A stretch of 64,000 nt of DNA from Nymphaea colorata. Lineage: Eukaryota; Streptophyta; Magnoliopsida; Nymphaeales; Nymphaeaceae. The translations under genes and the position numbers were made by a program. The notes under the pieces were generated by a model, which saw nothing but the letters and a program-made list of their open reading frames with translations, ran no database searches and had not been told where the DNA came from. The DNA lies in the NCBI RefSeq assembly GCF_008831285.2, contig NC_045139.1:5492704-5556703 (forward strand). Direction: 5' to 3'. This document shows, in pieces, positions 34,401-44,232 of the stretch (its first letter is position 1; each line of letters starts with the position of its first letter).

Positions 34401-35269
34401 GAAAATTTCACTTGTTCTATATAAAAATTTTGAAAAATGATATTTTGGCTTGTGTCAAAATTTAGGAACTTTAATTCATCTCCCTTCACAAAAATCTTTC
34501 GCTCCTCCCCTGATTAAACCGAAGCTTCCTCCTTGGCCAAGAGCCAAGAGGTTTAAGAATATACTTAGCACCAAGACAAGAGATCAATGGCTGTGTCTAT
34601 CTTCTCCCCAAGTTTCATCTTGACTTGCTTATCGAATTGAGATCTGAGACCGCTGGACATACAAAAATCCTCTTTGCTGCGATTATAAAGAGGAAGTGCC
34701 AAGATTAATCTTGCTTGCTTTTCATTGCAAGTGTGGAACTGTGGTTCAATTTTTCATATTTTTATATATTGGTGAATTCAAAATTTTTAAAATTTACATA
34801 TAAAATTTTGATTATTTTTATGGTTTCCGAACAAGAACACATAATAGAGAGTATTTTGATCAACAATAAACATATCAAGTAAAAGAGTCCGAGATCCAAG
34901 ATCCACAATAAACAAAACAAAGGGGATCATCGGTGGTCCCTGTGTACCCACTCTTCCGCATAGAGCGTGTTCCAACTCCACGTGGTTCCACGGGACCAAA
35001 GGTGCCGTGTTTGACTACATTCCCTTTTTCTGTGTTTGTACCGACAAAAACCTTTCATCGAGAGAGTTGTCCGGATCGGTGTCCCGGTCACAAACAGTAT
35101 AAAACGGAATCCATCAAGTAGAGACCTCCTTGGTCGGAATGGTACTGATTCCACTAGCTCAGCACTTCCTTTTATTATCTAGACAAGTCCAGGAAACCAT
35201 TTCCTGTTCTAAATTTAACAGACCCATTAAATTAGGTAGATCTATGGTTTGCCTTCATAAAATGCAATC

Positions 35270-35270
<1 letters not shown>
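31425..35270. other. Intergenic, no gene recognised
   Basis: About 3.8 kb of A+T-rich sequence. 33160-33250 weakly resembles 53500-53590 ('cttcaacttacacgtcggtg' against 'cttcaacttgcacatcagtg'). 34320-34520 holds a 'ggggcggaaccaagggtggg' scrap typical of dispersed plant repeats. ORFs here are short with no recognisable domain. Confidence 0.6.
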
Positions 35271-35345
<75 letters not shown>

Positions 35346-35352
35346 ATATAAT
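35271..35352. repeat. (CT)n(AT)n microsatellite
   Basis: CT tract then an AT tract of about 43 bp, about 230 bp beyond the stop of the RLP29-like gene. Confidence 0.95.
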
Positions 35353-35578
35353 TTCTCCCTTTATATCTATATATACTCTATCTCTTTAGATTTGCTCAAA
35401 ACATATACTCAAAAGAAGCGAACAGCTAATCTCAAATTGTGTCTAATTACTCAACTGAAGATGAAAACAGACTCATCTCGTATACTCAAAACGAGAAAAA
35501 TGTACACTTTGTTTGTTCTTTACGCAAGACAAAAGCAGAAAAAAAAAGAAGAAAAAACAGTGGAAAAGGACGCTAGTG

Positions 35579-36931
35579 TCATAACGTGAGGAGGTAAGCA
35601 GGCAGCAGGGCCAGAGCCACGCCGTACCAAGAATCGGATCCGAGACGCGACCCTCTCGAGCTCACCGCCGAGCTATCACGAGCCAACGACTCTGCGAGGT
35701 TAGAGGAGATGCACCCATTGACGTCCACCCTGACCAAGCCGGCGCCGACCATCTTCGAGCCGAGACACAGGCCGTCGTTTCCGGCGAGCTTGAGCTTGGG
35801 GCCCAACCGCTCCACCACCTCCTCCCTGAACGGCACCTGCCCGCTGAGCCGGTTGTAGCTGAGGTCGAGGTCGTGAATCAAGGGGAGCCCACCGAGCCCA
35901 GATGGTATGGCTCCGGTGAGCCCGTTGTGGTCTAGGGATAGGTAGGTCAGGTTGCGCAGGCGAGCCATGGAAGCCGGGATGATGCCGACCAGCCCAGTGT
36001 AAGCCAAGTCGAGGCTGACCAACCCCGCCAACTGGGTCCAGACGTCCGGCAGGGTCCCTCCCAGGGGGTTCCCTCCCAAATGAAGGTCCCGCAGTCCCTG
36101 CATTCGTCCCAGGAACAGGGGAAGTCCGCCATTGATGCTGTTGTTGCTGAGGACAAACATTTCCAAGCCCCTTAGCTCCCCCAGTGACGCGGGAATCTCG
36201 CCGGATATGTTGTTGAAGCTCAAATCCAGCTTAGTCGCCTTCGAAAGTTGGCCGAGCTCCGGCGGCAGCGGCCCGGTGAGCTGGTTCCGGCTGAGGTCGA
36301 GGACGATGAGCTCGGTGAGGTTGCCGACGGCAGGAGGGATCGGCCCCGTGAGGCGGTTGCCGCTGAGGTCAATCTGCTGAACCTGGGACAGGGCGGCGAT
36401 GGTTTGGGGAATGAGCCCCGAGAGGTTGGAGCCGGAGATGATCAGCCGGCGGAGTCCGGTAAGGTTGGCGATGTCCGCGGAGAGTGGTCCGGCGATGGCA
36501 GGGTTGTCTTCGAAGACGAGCTCCTGGAGTTGGGGCCCGAGGGACCAGAGGAAGGACGGAAGAGAAACGAGGGAGGAGTTGGTGAAGCAGCGGTAGAAGA
36601 AGAGCTTGGAGAGGAAGGGAAAGCGGGAGAGGGAAGGGGAGAAGGAGGCGTTGGAAGGGTGGCAGGGAGGGTTGTTGGAGTAGTCGGAGACGTAGCCGAA
36701 GCTGAGCTCGACGACGCGGAGGGAGTCGCCGAGGGGCTCGCAGACGACGCCGTGGGGGCCGGAGGTGCAGAGGTCGTCGGGGTAGTCGGAGCGCCAGTCG
36801 ACGGAGGGGTTGAGAGAGGAGAGAACGGCGTAAAGGTGGTCGCTCTCTTGCTGGTCCAGGAGGAGGTCAGGAGAAGAAACGCAGAGGGAAAAGAAGAAGA
36901 AGAGAAAGAGGAGTGTACAAGGAGAAGGCAT
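35579..36931 (-). CDS. RLP29: LRR receptor-like protein, RLP29/PII-2 type
   Basis: Single exon, 450 aa, ATG at 36931. Signal peptide about 1-19 (LLFLFFFFSLCVSS), then the family N-terminus with DWRSDYPDDLCTSGPHGVVC, ELSFGYVSDYSNNPPC and SKLFFYRCF, about ten LRRs (NLTGLRRLIISGSNLSGLIP onward), a C-cap (GNDGLC...VNGC) and a hydrophobic tail (GVALALLPAYLLTL) after a Ser-rich stretch, which suggests a GPI anchor rather than a kinase. RLP29 (At2g42800) and PII-2 share this N-terminus and lack a kinase; PII-2 is linked to root-fungus interaction. The coding region is strongly G+C-rich unlike its surroundings. The exact orthologue within this small family is uncertain. Confidence 0.88.
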   Translation of the reverse strand: MPSPCTLLFLFFFFSLCVSSPDLLLDQQESDHLYAVLSSLNPSVDWRSDYPDDLCTSGPHGVVCEPLGDSLRVVELSFGYVSDYSNNPPCHPSNASFSPSLSRFPFLSKLFFYRCFTNSSLVSLPSFLWSLGPQLQELVFEDNPAIAGPLSADIANLTGLRRLIISGSNLSGLIPQTIAALSQVQQIDLSGNRLTGPIPPAVGNLTELIVLDLSRNQLTGPLPPELGQLSKATKLDLSFNNISGEIPASLGELRGLEMFVLSNNSINGGLPLFLGRMQGLRDLHLGGNPLGGTLPDVWTQLAGLVSLDLAYTGLVGIIPASMARLRNLTYLSLDHNGLTGAIPSGLGGLPLIHDLDLSYNRLSGQVPFREEVVERLGPKLKLAGNDGLCLGSKMVGAGLVRVDVNGCISSNLAESLARDSSAVSSRGSRLGSDSWYGVALALLPAYLLTL

Positions 36932-37335
36932 TGTTTCTGCCCGTTGTCTCTAACCGGTACTTCTTCCTCTTCGAGATGTCCGTTTCCTGGAAAATGGTGG
37001 TGGGCAGAAGAGAGCGGAGAGGTGGTGGGCAGAAGAGAGCGGAGAGGTGGTGGATTTAAAGGAGGGGAAGAAGCGGCAGTAGGAGGCGGAGGAGGGGCAG
37101 AAGGCGGTGGCAGGTTGGCGGAGTACGGTGGTGTCGGAGAGGGAACAGGATGCTTTTCGATGGCAGAGGGGAGAGGAGGAGGCAAACCGTTAAGGGATAA
37201 CTGTCAAGACGGCGCAGACAGCATGCGCGGGGCGGCATCAGACGGCTCTGAGTCAGGTGGGTCGAGCGGAGACTCGCCCTCTCTCTCTCTCCCTCCCTCT
37301 AGAGAGAGAAACTCACTCTCTCTCTAAAGAAGGGA
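36932..37335 (-). promoter_or_regulatory. 5' region of the RLP29-like gene, GA/CT-rich
   Basis: G+C-rich upstream sequence with two near-identical 28-bp 'gtggtgggcagaagagagcgg' units (36999, 37022) and a facing (CT)n/(GA)n pair at 37277-37325, typical of plant TC-rich leaders. No clear TATA box. The long plus-strand ORF across this region is a G+C artefact. Confidence 0.4.
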
Positions 37336-37549
37336 AGAGAGAGAAACCAAATGTGATGTACGTTTGATCTTGTTTTCAGCACTATATTTAGATGAGTTTT
37401 GTTTGCTTAATTTGATTATTTGTGAAGGTACCGATACGTCTTTTCTCGTATCGGCGTAGTCTTAGTTCAAACTGATACTGCGCCGACGTGCATCTGACTT
37501 ATAGATTTTTATTGTTGCAAATGCATATTATTATTATTATTATTAACGG

Positions 37550-37682
37550 TTAAGGTTGCGTTTAAGAGATGTTAAAAATCATGAATTTAAGATCAGATGA
37601 AGGTTCGACCTTAAATCCATAAATTTAAGATCTTAAATATCTCAGATAACCATGGATTTTAAATCAACAAACACAACTTAAA
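37550..37682. repeat. Small MITE-like element
   Basis: About 133 bp with terminal inverted repeats of the type TTAAGGTTGCGTTT and (reverse complement of right end) TTAAGTTGTGTTT. The interior has self-complementary 'aaatttaagatc' and 'aaatccat' motifs. Similar ends occur at 52683-52920. Confidence 0.55.
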
Positions 37683-38074
37683 CTAAAGAAGAACAAGAGG
37701 TCGTCATAGAGTAAACATATCCAATTATAAATGTCATTTCTTAATTTGTTTAGTTGAATCTAGTAAAAATTTCGGGTTTTATTTCAAGAATGAAATTTAA
37801 AGGGTAGAGTTTACATTGGAGCCCGATTATGTAACCTCTGATTGAGTTTAACTTGGGACTGGACTCAATCAAAACCCGATCCATCTGTATTTTCAACGTT
37901 AAAGAGAAAACAAAGGGCAGAAATATGAGTTTTATGTTGAGAAGACCGAAACGAGAAACTAATCGTCGTTTTCACACCGTGCAAACCATACTTCATAAAA
38001 AACTTCAAATCTATTTTATATCTGATTAATTTCTTTTATGTATAAGATCTTGTCTATTCCTGAAAATTGGACTC

Positions 38075-38480
38075 AAAAAGTTTTCAAATGGCAAAAGCTT
38101 AAAGCCACATTCTCGGGATACTTATTTAACGTTATATAAACCTCTTGTCACGTGCGTCTAATTTTTCTCTCTCTAGACACTTGGTGTTTAAAGTGTTTTA
38201 TATATATATATATATTCAAAACTTTTCAAATGTTAAAAGCTAAAAACCACATTCACGGGATACTTATTTAACGTTATATAAACCTGTTGTCACCTGTTTC
38301 TAATTTTTCTCTCTTTAGACACTGCTTTTCACGTATATATATATATATATTGAAATGTTAAAAGTTCCCGGGATGCTTGTTTAACATTATATAAACCTCT
38401 TGTCACGTGCTTCTAACTTTTCTCTTTCTAGATACTTGCTTTTTAACGTTCTCTTTTTCTCTCTTCCTCTCTCTCTTAAT
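38075..38480. repeat. Three tandem units with AT microsatellites
   Basis: Units share 'cgggatacttatttaacgtt', 'atataaacctcttgtcacgtg' and 'ctaatttttctctctctaga'. The 'cggga' anchors lie at 38114, 38256 and 38369 (spacings 142 and 113). Length differences come from (AT)n runs between units. Confidence 0.85.
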
Positions 38481-38489
38481 ATATATTTT

Positions 38490-38552
38490 ATGTATATATA
38501 TATATATATATACTCTCTCTTAATATATTATATATATATATATATATATATA
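38490..38552. repeat. (AT)n tracts
   Basis: Two AT runs separated by 'actctctcttaatat'. No gene seen between here and 39200. Confidence 0.9.
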
Positions 38553-39202
38553 CTAACGTGATTTTCCTTCTCTCTGCAGACAAAGAATCTCGAGCCTGAT
38601 GCATGATCATGATTTGGCTTGCTGTTGATTGAGACCTGACTGACAGGCTCCACCCTCTCTCCCTCTCCACTCTTCTTTGATATTTTTGCGTTATAACGAA
38701 GGAGTAGGGTTAAGGAAGTTTCGTGTCACTAGCTCGCTGTTTCACAGAAGCACAGCCCTGGGCCCCTGGCTCGGTGGACCCACCGAGCCCAGACCTACTA
38801 GGCGCCCCTGAACCCTCGAAACCTAGCCCTAGGTGCACCATCTTCCTTCCTTCCTACCTAGCTAGCCAAGAAAGAGTGGAAAAGGAAAGACTTGATTGAG
38901 CAAATCTATGGGTTTCGAACGAGACCTTATTCATCAGATTCGGCAGCTTCATTCGGTAACATCAATAAAGACTGGAGAGACTAGTCCGATTGACCCTTCC
39001 TAGTTACAAAATGGACTCGGGATGGGGGGAGCTTCATTATGAGCATATTAAATGAAAAACTTGAGACCTTGATTGGACTGCGCTCGATTAGACCCCTAGC
39101 CCGATTCTTGGCGCGCATGAGGTTCATTATGAGTATGCACTTTTTTAAATTAGCTTTTAATTAAAGAATAGATTATTTAAAAGCTAATTTACAAAAATGC
39201 AT

Positions 39203-39204
<2 letters not shown>

Positions 39205-39278
<74 letters not shown>
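39205..39278. repeat. (AT)n(AG)n microsatellite
   Basis: About 30 bp of AT followed by about 40 bp of AG. Confidence 0.95.
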
Positions 39279-39280
<2 letters not shown>

Positions 39281-39652
39281 AAAAGTTAGGCAAAAACAAA
39301 CGTTTTAGATAAAAACTAGACTCATTAAAATTATGTATAAAGTAGTTTTTCTACAAATGATCTTTTAAGAATGATTTGGTGATAACATATATTAAATTAA
39401 TTGTTTTTTACTTAAATAATGTTTTTAATAATCAAGAAAGTGGATTGTTCTTCATAACATCAAAATTTTGATAATAGAAAAGGTCAAAACTTTTACAAAA
39501 ATAATTTGAACTGAAACATGATTTATATAAAATTAGTATTTATAACCACATTAAGAGGTTCCTATGTTGTTTAAAATACATTTTCACATAAATTTAAGAG
39601 GTCGGGTTTTTGTCCTTACTCAAGTAGTAGTTTAGTATTTACCAATCATCTT

Positions 39653-39654
<2 letters not shown>

Positions 39655-39690
<36 letters not shown>
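39655..39690. repeat. (AT)n microsatellite
   Basis: About 34 bp of AT in A+T-rich intergenic DNA without genes. Confidence 0.95.
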
Positions 39691-39692
<2 letters not shown>

Positions 39693-39908
39693 TATTGCTA
39701 GTTTGGTCTATAATTTTTCATTTATGCATGTTGATAAGATCCGACCTTATGTAAGCTCCGGATCTCATGAACCTTTTATTTCAATTCAGCTTGTTGTATT
39801 TTTTCATAAAGTTGCAATCAAAGATTTCCACCTCCAATCAAACACACTCAAAAACTTTAGAACACACAAAATTTTGAAATTGTAAGTCCAAATTCTTCTA
39901 TAGTAAAG

Positions 39909-39948
39909 AAGCTAATATCAGGATCCTGCAAGATCCCGATATTAGCTT
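39909..39948. repeat. Short perfect-looking hairpin
   Basis: Arms 39909-39925 and 39932-39948 (aagctaatatcaggatc and its complement with one mismatch) around a 6-nt loop. Isolated; it could be a fold-back element relic or a transcribed hairpin. Confidence 0.8.
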
Positions 39949-40659
39949 TTTGCCACCCTACCCACAAACATGAATAGATAAAATATTTCTCATAAAGCTG
40001 ACTGCCATTAAGGTAGAGCATGTCCACATTGTCTGCTTTGCTTGTCAATAGTGCTTGTCATACACACAACACAGCAGCTTTACTTCCTGCCCCTGTGCTT
40101 CTTTTATGCCACATGACACACAAATGATTAATAAAATATAAAGAAAGCTTATGAAGTTGTGAACCTTAGAGGCTTTTACCAAGACAGGAAAAAAGTATTT
40201 ACCATGGTTAAAAGAAAATGGTTGGTGCAATGTGGCAATTGGTACCAAGAGGGGCAGTAAAACAAATCAAAAAGTTTTACAGTGAAGGTGAAAAAAGAGA
40301 GAGGACCAGTAAAAGGGTCACAGCACAGAGAAAAGGGACAGAGTCTTAGCTCAGCTTCTTCCTTTTCTCCACCTTAATTTGGTGTTTTCCAGGCATGGCA
40401 GGAGTGGTTGGTGCAGACCCATTCTCCATTCTCAGACCTTCTCTTTCTCTTGTCCCCTTCCTTGCCCCCCCCCCCCCACTGCACCCACATCTCCTGCAAC
40501 TCTCTCACCATCACCCCAAGGCCATGCCCAAACCTGCTTGGTGTGGGGAGCTGGTAATTTGACTAAACAGCTGCCTGGTTCAACAGTGGTGAAGCCAGGA
40601 TTTTTTGGTTGAGGGTGCGCTTGAGTTGTCTACCTTGGTCTAATGCGTAGTCACAGAAA

Positions 40660-40990
40660 ACACGGTTTTTTTTTGTTTTGAAAACGATAAATTAAATGAC
40701 TGCTTAAAACTTAAAAAAACGTTAAAAACAAATAAAACACGTTTTTAACGCGTTTTTTTTCACATTTTTCTTTTTTTTAGTTTTTTTAATGCCAAACAGT
40801 TTTTTTTTTTTATTTTCTATTTGTTATTTGTTGCAAACCTACTTAATGTTTGTGTTATAAGTTTCTCACTTATTTTAATTTTTTCATATTTTTAGTTTTT
40901 AAAATTTTCAAAATTTACTATGTTTTTCTCATATTTTTCTTTTTTTTCAAGTTCGTTGTATTATACTCGAGAAATTAGAGCTCGAGATAA
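40660..40990 (-). repeat. A+T-rich dispersed repeat, copy 3
   Basis: Reverse complement of the 11690-11985 family: 'aatgccaaacagttt', 'atttgttgcaaacctac', 'ataagtttctcacttatttt' and 'gttgtattatactcgag' occur in inverted order. The three copies are about 29 kb apart on opposite strands. Confidence 0.75.
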
Positions 40991-41319
40991 ACGAGTTGAT
41001 CGTGGGATTGTTTATGTTTATGAACTTGTCTGGTTTGAATGTGAGTCGTCTGTTTATGTATATGTGCATTGGCGGAGCGAGGTGTATGCTTGTGAAGGCA
41101 GTTGTCGTACATAAGAGGTTAATAACCCATTGCTTGAAAAAAGGCCATTCCATTCTGCTTGCCTTAGTATTCGAAGCTGCGTGGGCATCAGCAATAGCAA
41201 CAATGTACAAAATTTATTTTATTTATAGATTAATGTTTACATATAATTTATTTTGTTAAATCCTAATGCTAGTTAAATTTAAGATTCTTATATTCAGAAA
41301 ATCCAACACTTGGACCGAG

Positions 41320-41583
41320 TCAAGCGGACGATACATGCGGCTGACCGATTCGATACGGAGCCGTGTCAATTCTTCTGTTTTCCGATCCGTTTTGCGCTTC
41401 GACTGTGCTGTGGAGAATAAAAATGATTGAGAATCTCCTTCGCTTTTTAACCTTTTGCCCAAACAAGTAACCGACAAAGGCTGCAGTACAAATTGCCAAG
41501 ACAGTTCTCGTGCGCTGCGCCTCTCCCTCACCAAATCCCGATGCGGAAGAGAGAGAGAGTGGGTCGCCGGATGTTGGCGACAT
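41320..41583 (-). CDS. Hypothetical small ORF with one hydrophobic segment
   Basis: 87 codons with a Ser/Glu-rich start, TVLAICTAAFVGYLFGQ (possible membrane span) and a basic KVKKRRR following it. The segment is relatively G+C-rich and upstream (plus coordinates 41640-41660) lies a GA-rich tract as in plant leaders. No family recognised and no splice evidence. Confidence 0.2.
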   Translation of the reverse strand: MSPTSGDPLSLSSASGFGEGEAQRTRTVLAICTAAFVGYLFGQKVKKRRRFSIIFILHSTVEAQNGSENRRIDTAPYRIGQPHVSSA

Positions 41584-41599
41584 TGAGACAACCAGACCA

Positions 41600-42980
41600 A
41601 CCGGCGTCGTTTGGATGCCTCAAATTATCTGGCAACTTTTTTTCTCTCTCTCTCTTCCCTTTTCTTTTTGAATGGTATTTCAATTCTTGTTAATTTCAGA
41701 AACAAAGAAATCGTTTTGAGCAATTTTTCATTGCCTTTTTCTTTTCTTTTTTAAAATTTTGTAATGTTTGAAATCTGTGATCTCCAAAGGCCCAAAGTAA
41801 TTTGATTCAACATGAAAGAAAAATTTTGCCAACAAAAAATTCTAAAGAAAATTCCCCTAAGGATATTAGGGGCCGTTTGATTGCCCCAGACCTAAAATCC
41901 TTAGGTCTTGAGAATTCTGCATTTAAGATCATGCTATTCTCTATACGATGTTAAATCCAATATTTTTTTTCAATACCAAAAGGCAACATATATACACATT
42001 AGGACCTTAGTCAATTTTATTTATTTACATATGAGTGCCTCCTCAAGTTTAAAACATATATTATTAGTAGTATAGTGATAGAATTTTAGCCATCATAATT
42101 ACAAAATACGTATGAAAATCCAAGAAATGGCAGTGGTTTCAACCGGAGTTTGTAGAATACCCAAAGGGGAGCCCAGGAAAAAAAAACCTAGCCAATGTTT
42201 CCAACTAGTAAGAAGAAGTCCTGCCAGTTGAGCAAACTGAAAATTATGTTCAATTATTGATCCATGGATCCAAGAGATGACTACCCAACAAATAAAATTG
42301 GCTATAAAAAGTGGGGAATCTTATATAATTAGTTTAAAACAAATACTCATTTTGATATTCTATACAATTTCAAGCACCAAAAATAAGAGCCAGGATGCAT
42401 CTGAGTTCAAGAGTTCTCTAGAACTACGAAAATCTAGATTCATTCACTAGTGCACATGTATTAGATCCAAATTGAAATCTGTTTTGAAACTATCCATTTT
42501 ACTTACTTCTTCACTAGTTGAACCGTGCGAGACTCGTCCAGCCTTTAATGCTTGTTTGTTGTCTGGACTCCTGGTATGAACCAGCAGCAAAGATCGCGGA
42601 GTGGATATGGGGACGTGAGTTCGAACCTTACGGAGTTTATCTCCGGCTAAAGGGTCAAAAGCAAGGCGTATTCCACTGGGGCTAGGAGGGAACTCAAGTT
42701 TGGAAAAATGGGGTCCAAACTATTTAATTTTTTACCTCTTTAGAGGTTAAGCAGGAATGGAGGTTAGATATGAAATTAAACAAATATATATATCTCATAT
42801 AAAATATTAAAAAATTATATTTTAGACCTTGTTTAGATTTCAAAACTATAATTCAACCCTTCTTATGAGAAAACCCCGCTAAGTACCCTAATAAAATGCG
42901 TCAAAGGATGTAACATAGTTCGCAAGTTGAAGAGTTAGTGAAAGTACAACCATTAGTTTGATTTTTGTCAATAAGCTTGA
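41600..42980. other. Intergenic, no gene recognised
   Basis: A+T-rich. 41870 holds a 'ggggccgtttgattgcc' element end of the kind found in hAT-type MITEs. Nothing else supported. Confidence 0.5.
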
Positions 42981-42984
42981 GCGT

Positions 42985-43310
42985 CGTAACGGGTACCCGA
43001 CCGGTGCCCTATACCCGACACAACTCATACCTATGCTCAGACTAAAAAAAGAGGCACTGGGCCAGCCCAATAAGTTAACGAGCTGACCCAAGTGGGCATG
43101 ACTAAGCCAGATTCGACTCGATAGGATTTTTTGATACTATTTTTTTATTGATTTTTATCTATAATTATAATATTTTATTATGACTAATTGTATTTATATA
43201 TTATTGTAGGATAAAAATATTTTTTAAATTTTAACCGGGTCGGGCTCGAGCTTGGATTTTGACTGTCAAGGCCGGCCCGATGCCTAAGCCTATTTGTTAA
43301 CGCTACTCTT
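42985..43310. repeat. 'GGCCCGG' repeat with A+T core, copy 2
   Basis: G+C-rich left part ('gtacccgaccggtgccc', 'gggccagccc') and right part ('ccgggtcgggctcgagctt', 'ggccggcccgatgcc') around an A+T core at 43130-43230 with 'aaaaatattttttaaattt', as in 21890-22135. Confidence 0.65.
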
Positions 43311-44232
43311 CTATATTACAAATGGCGGATGTCAGATCTTGAAACACCCAAACTCCAAAGGTTAGGGAAGGGAAAGGAGTTTTTGTTCTCATACCCAACT
43401 AACCTTCCAACATTCAAGTTTAGATTAAAGAAGTTAATGGAAAATTTTTATGCGCCCATTTATATGTGGTGAGCCCAGGAAACTATATATTCTTTTAGTT
43501 GTTACATATAAATTTTATATGAACAATAGGATAAAAGAAAAGTGAATTGGGATACTTCTACCACCTATTGTATGTTAAAAGAAACATAGTGTGTCATTAA
43601 TATTGAAAGGAATCAGCTTCAATTTTCTATGTTTGCACATACTTCCACAATGGGCTTTAACCAACTGATTTTTACAAATTAGCATGTCAAAAAATCTCCA
43701 ACTAAAGCCACACCACCTCGGCAGGAGTTGATAGAAGACTTTCAAGTTGAAAATTTCTAGAACTTAGTGTCTGAAATAATATGCTCTTAAAATAATCTGT
43801 AATGTCAATCAAAACCTGGAAAGAAAAATCTGAACCAAGTCGTGTGGGCTTCAACTGTGGCGTTGGATGCCCAGATCCCAAACCCCGGCAGATCTGTCAA
43901 CAGGCATATCCGATTATGTGGAGACTTTGTTTTATGTGCTTCTGTAAATTATCCACAGTTTTTGCTGCCACACAAAAGGACATGATTGCCATGGATTGAG
44001 ACCAAGAAAATCTCTGTGTCCATCCTTTCCTACTGGCCACCAATTCTCTTGTGAAGTCCGAAGACGTTACAATTTGAACCACCACCACACAAATTGGCTC
44101 ATTTCTCCCTCCCCACCAAAATTAGAGGGAGAGAAAGAGGAGGATAGAGAGAGAAGCTTATTTTCCTATAGCACGCCCATGAAAAATCTATTGGAGTTTG
44201 AGTAGTGAGAGTGCTAAGAAGTTGGGTTCAGA
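43311..44232 (+). other. 5' flank and leader of STN7
   Basis: No other gene seen. The last 150 bp are purine-rich (gagagaaagaggaggatagag) and probably form the 5' UTR. I see no convincing TATA box. Confidence 0.4.

Noticed and set aside
36248-37327. Long plus-strand ORF (359 codons) rich in Gly, Glu and Val
   Set aside because: It is the antisense of the G+C-rich RLP29-like gene and leader, low complexity and without a domain. The minus-strand product has clear LRR motifs.
40391-40530. Possible miRNA precursor (ggcatggc pairing with gccatgcc)
   Set aside because: Only 8 and about 5 consecutive pairs separated by mismatches, with a loop of about 90 nt, and no match to a known miRNA.
42540-42680. 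Possible tRNA near 'gagttcgaacc'
   Set aside because: No acceptor stem, D-arm or anticodon arm could be laid out around the motif. No tRNA or rRNA gene was recognised anywhere in the window.
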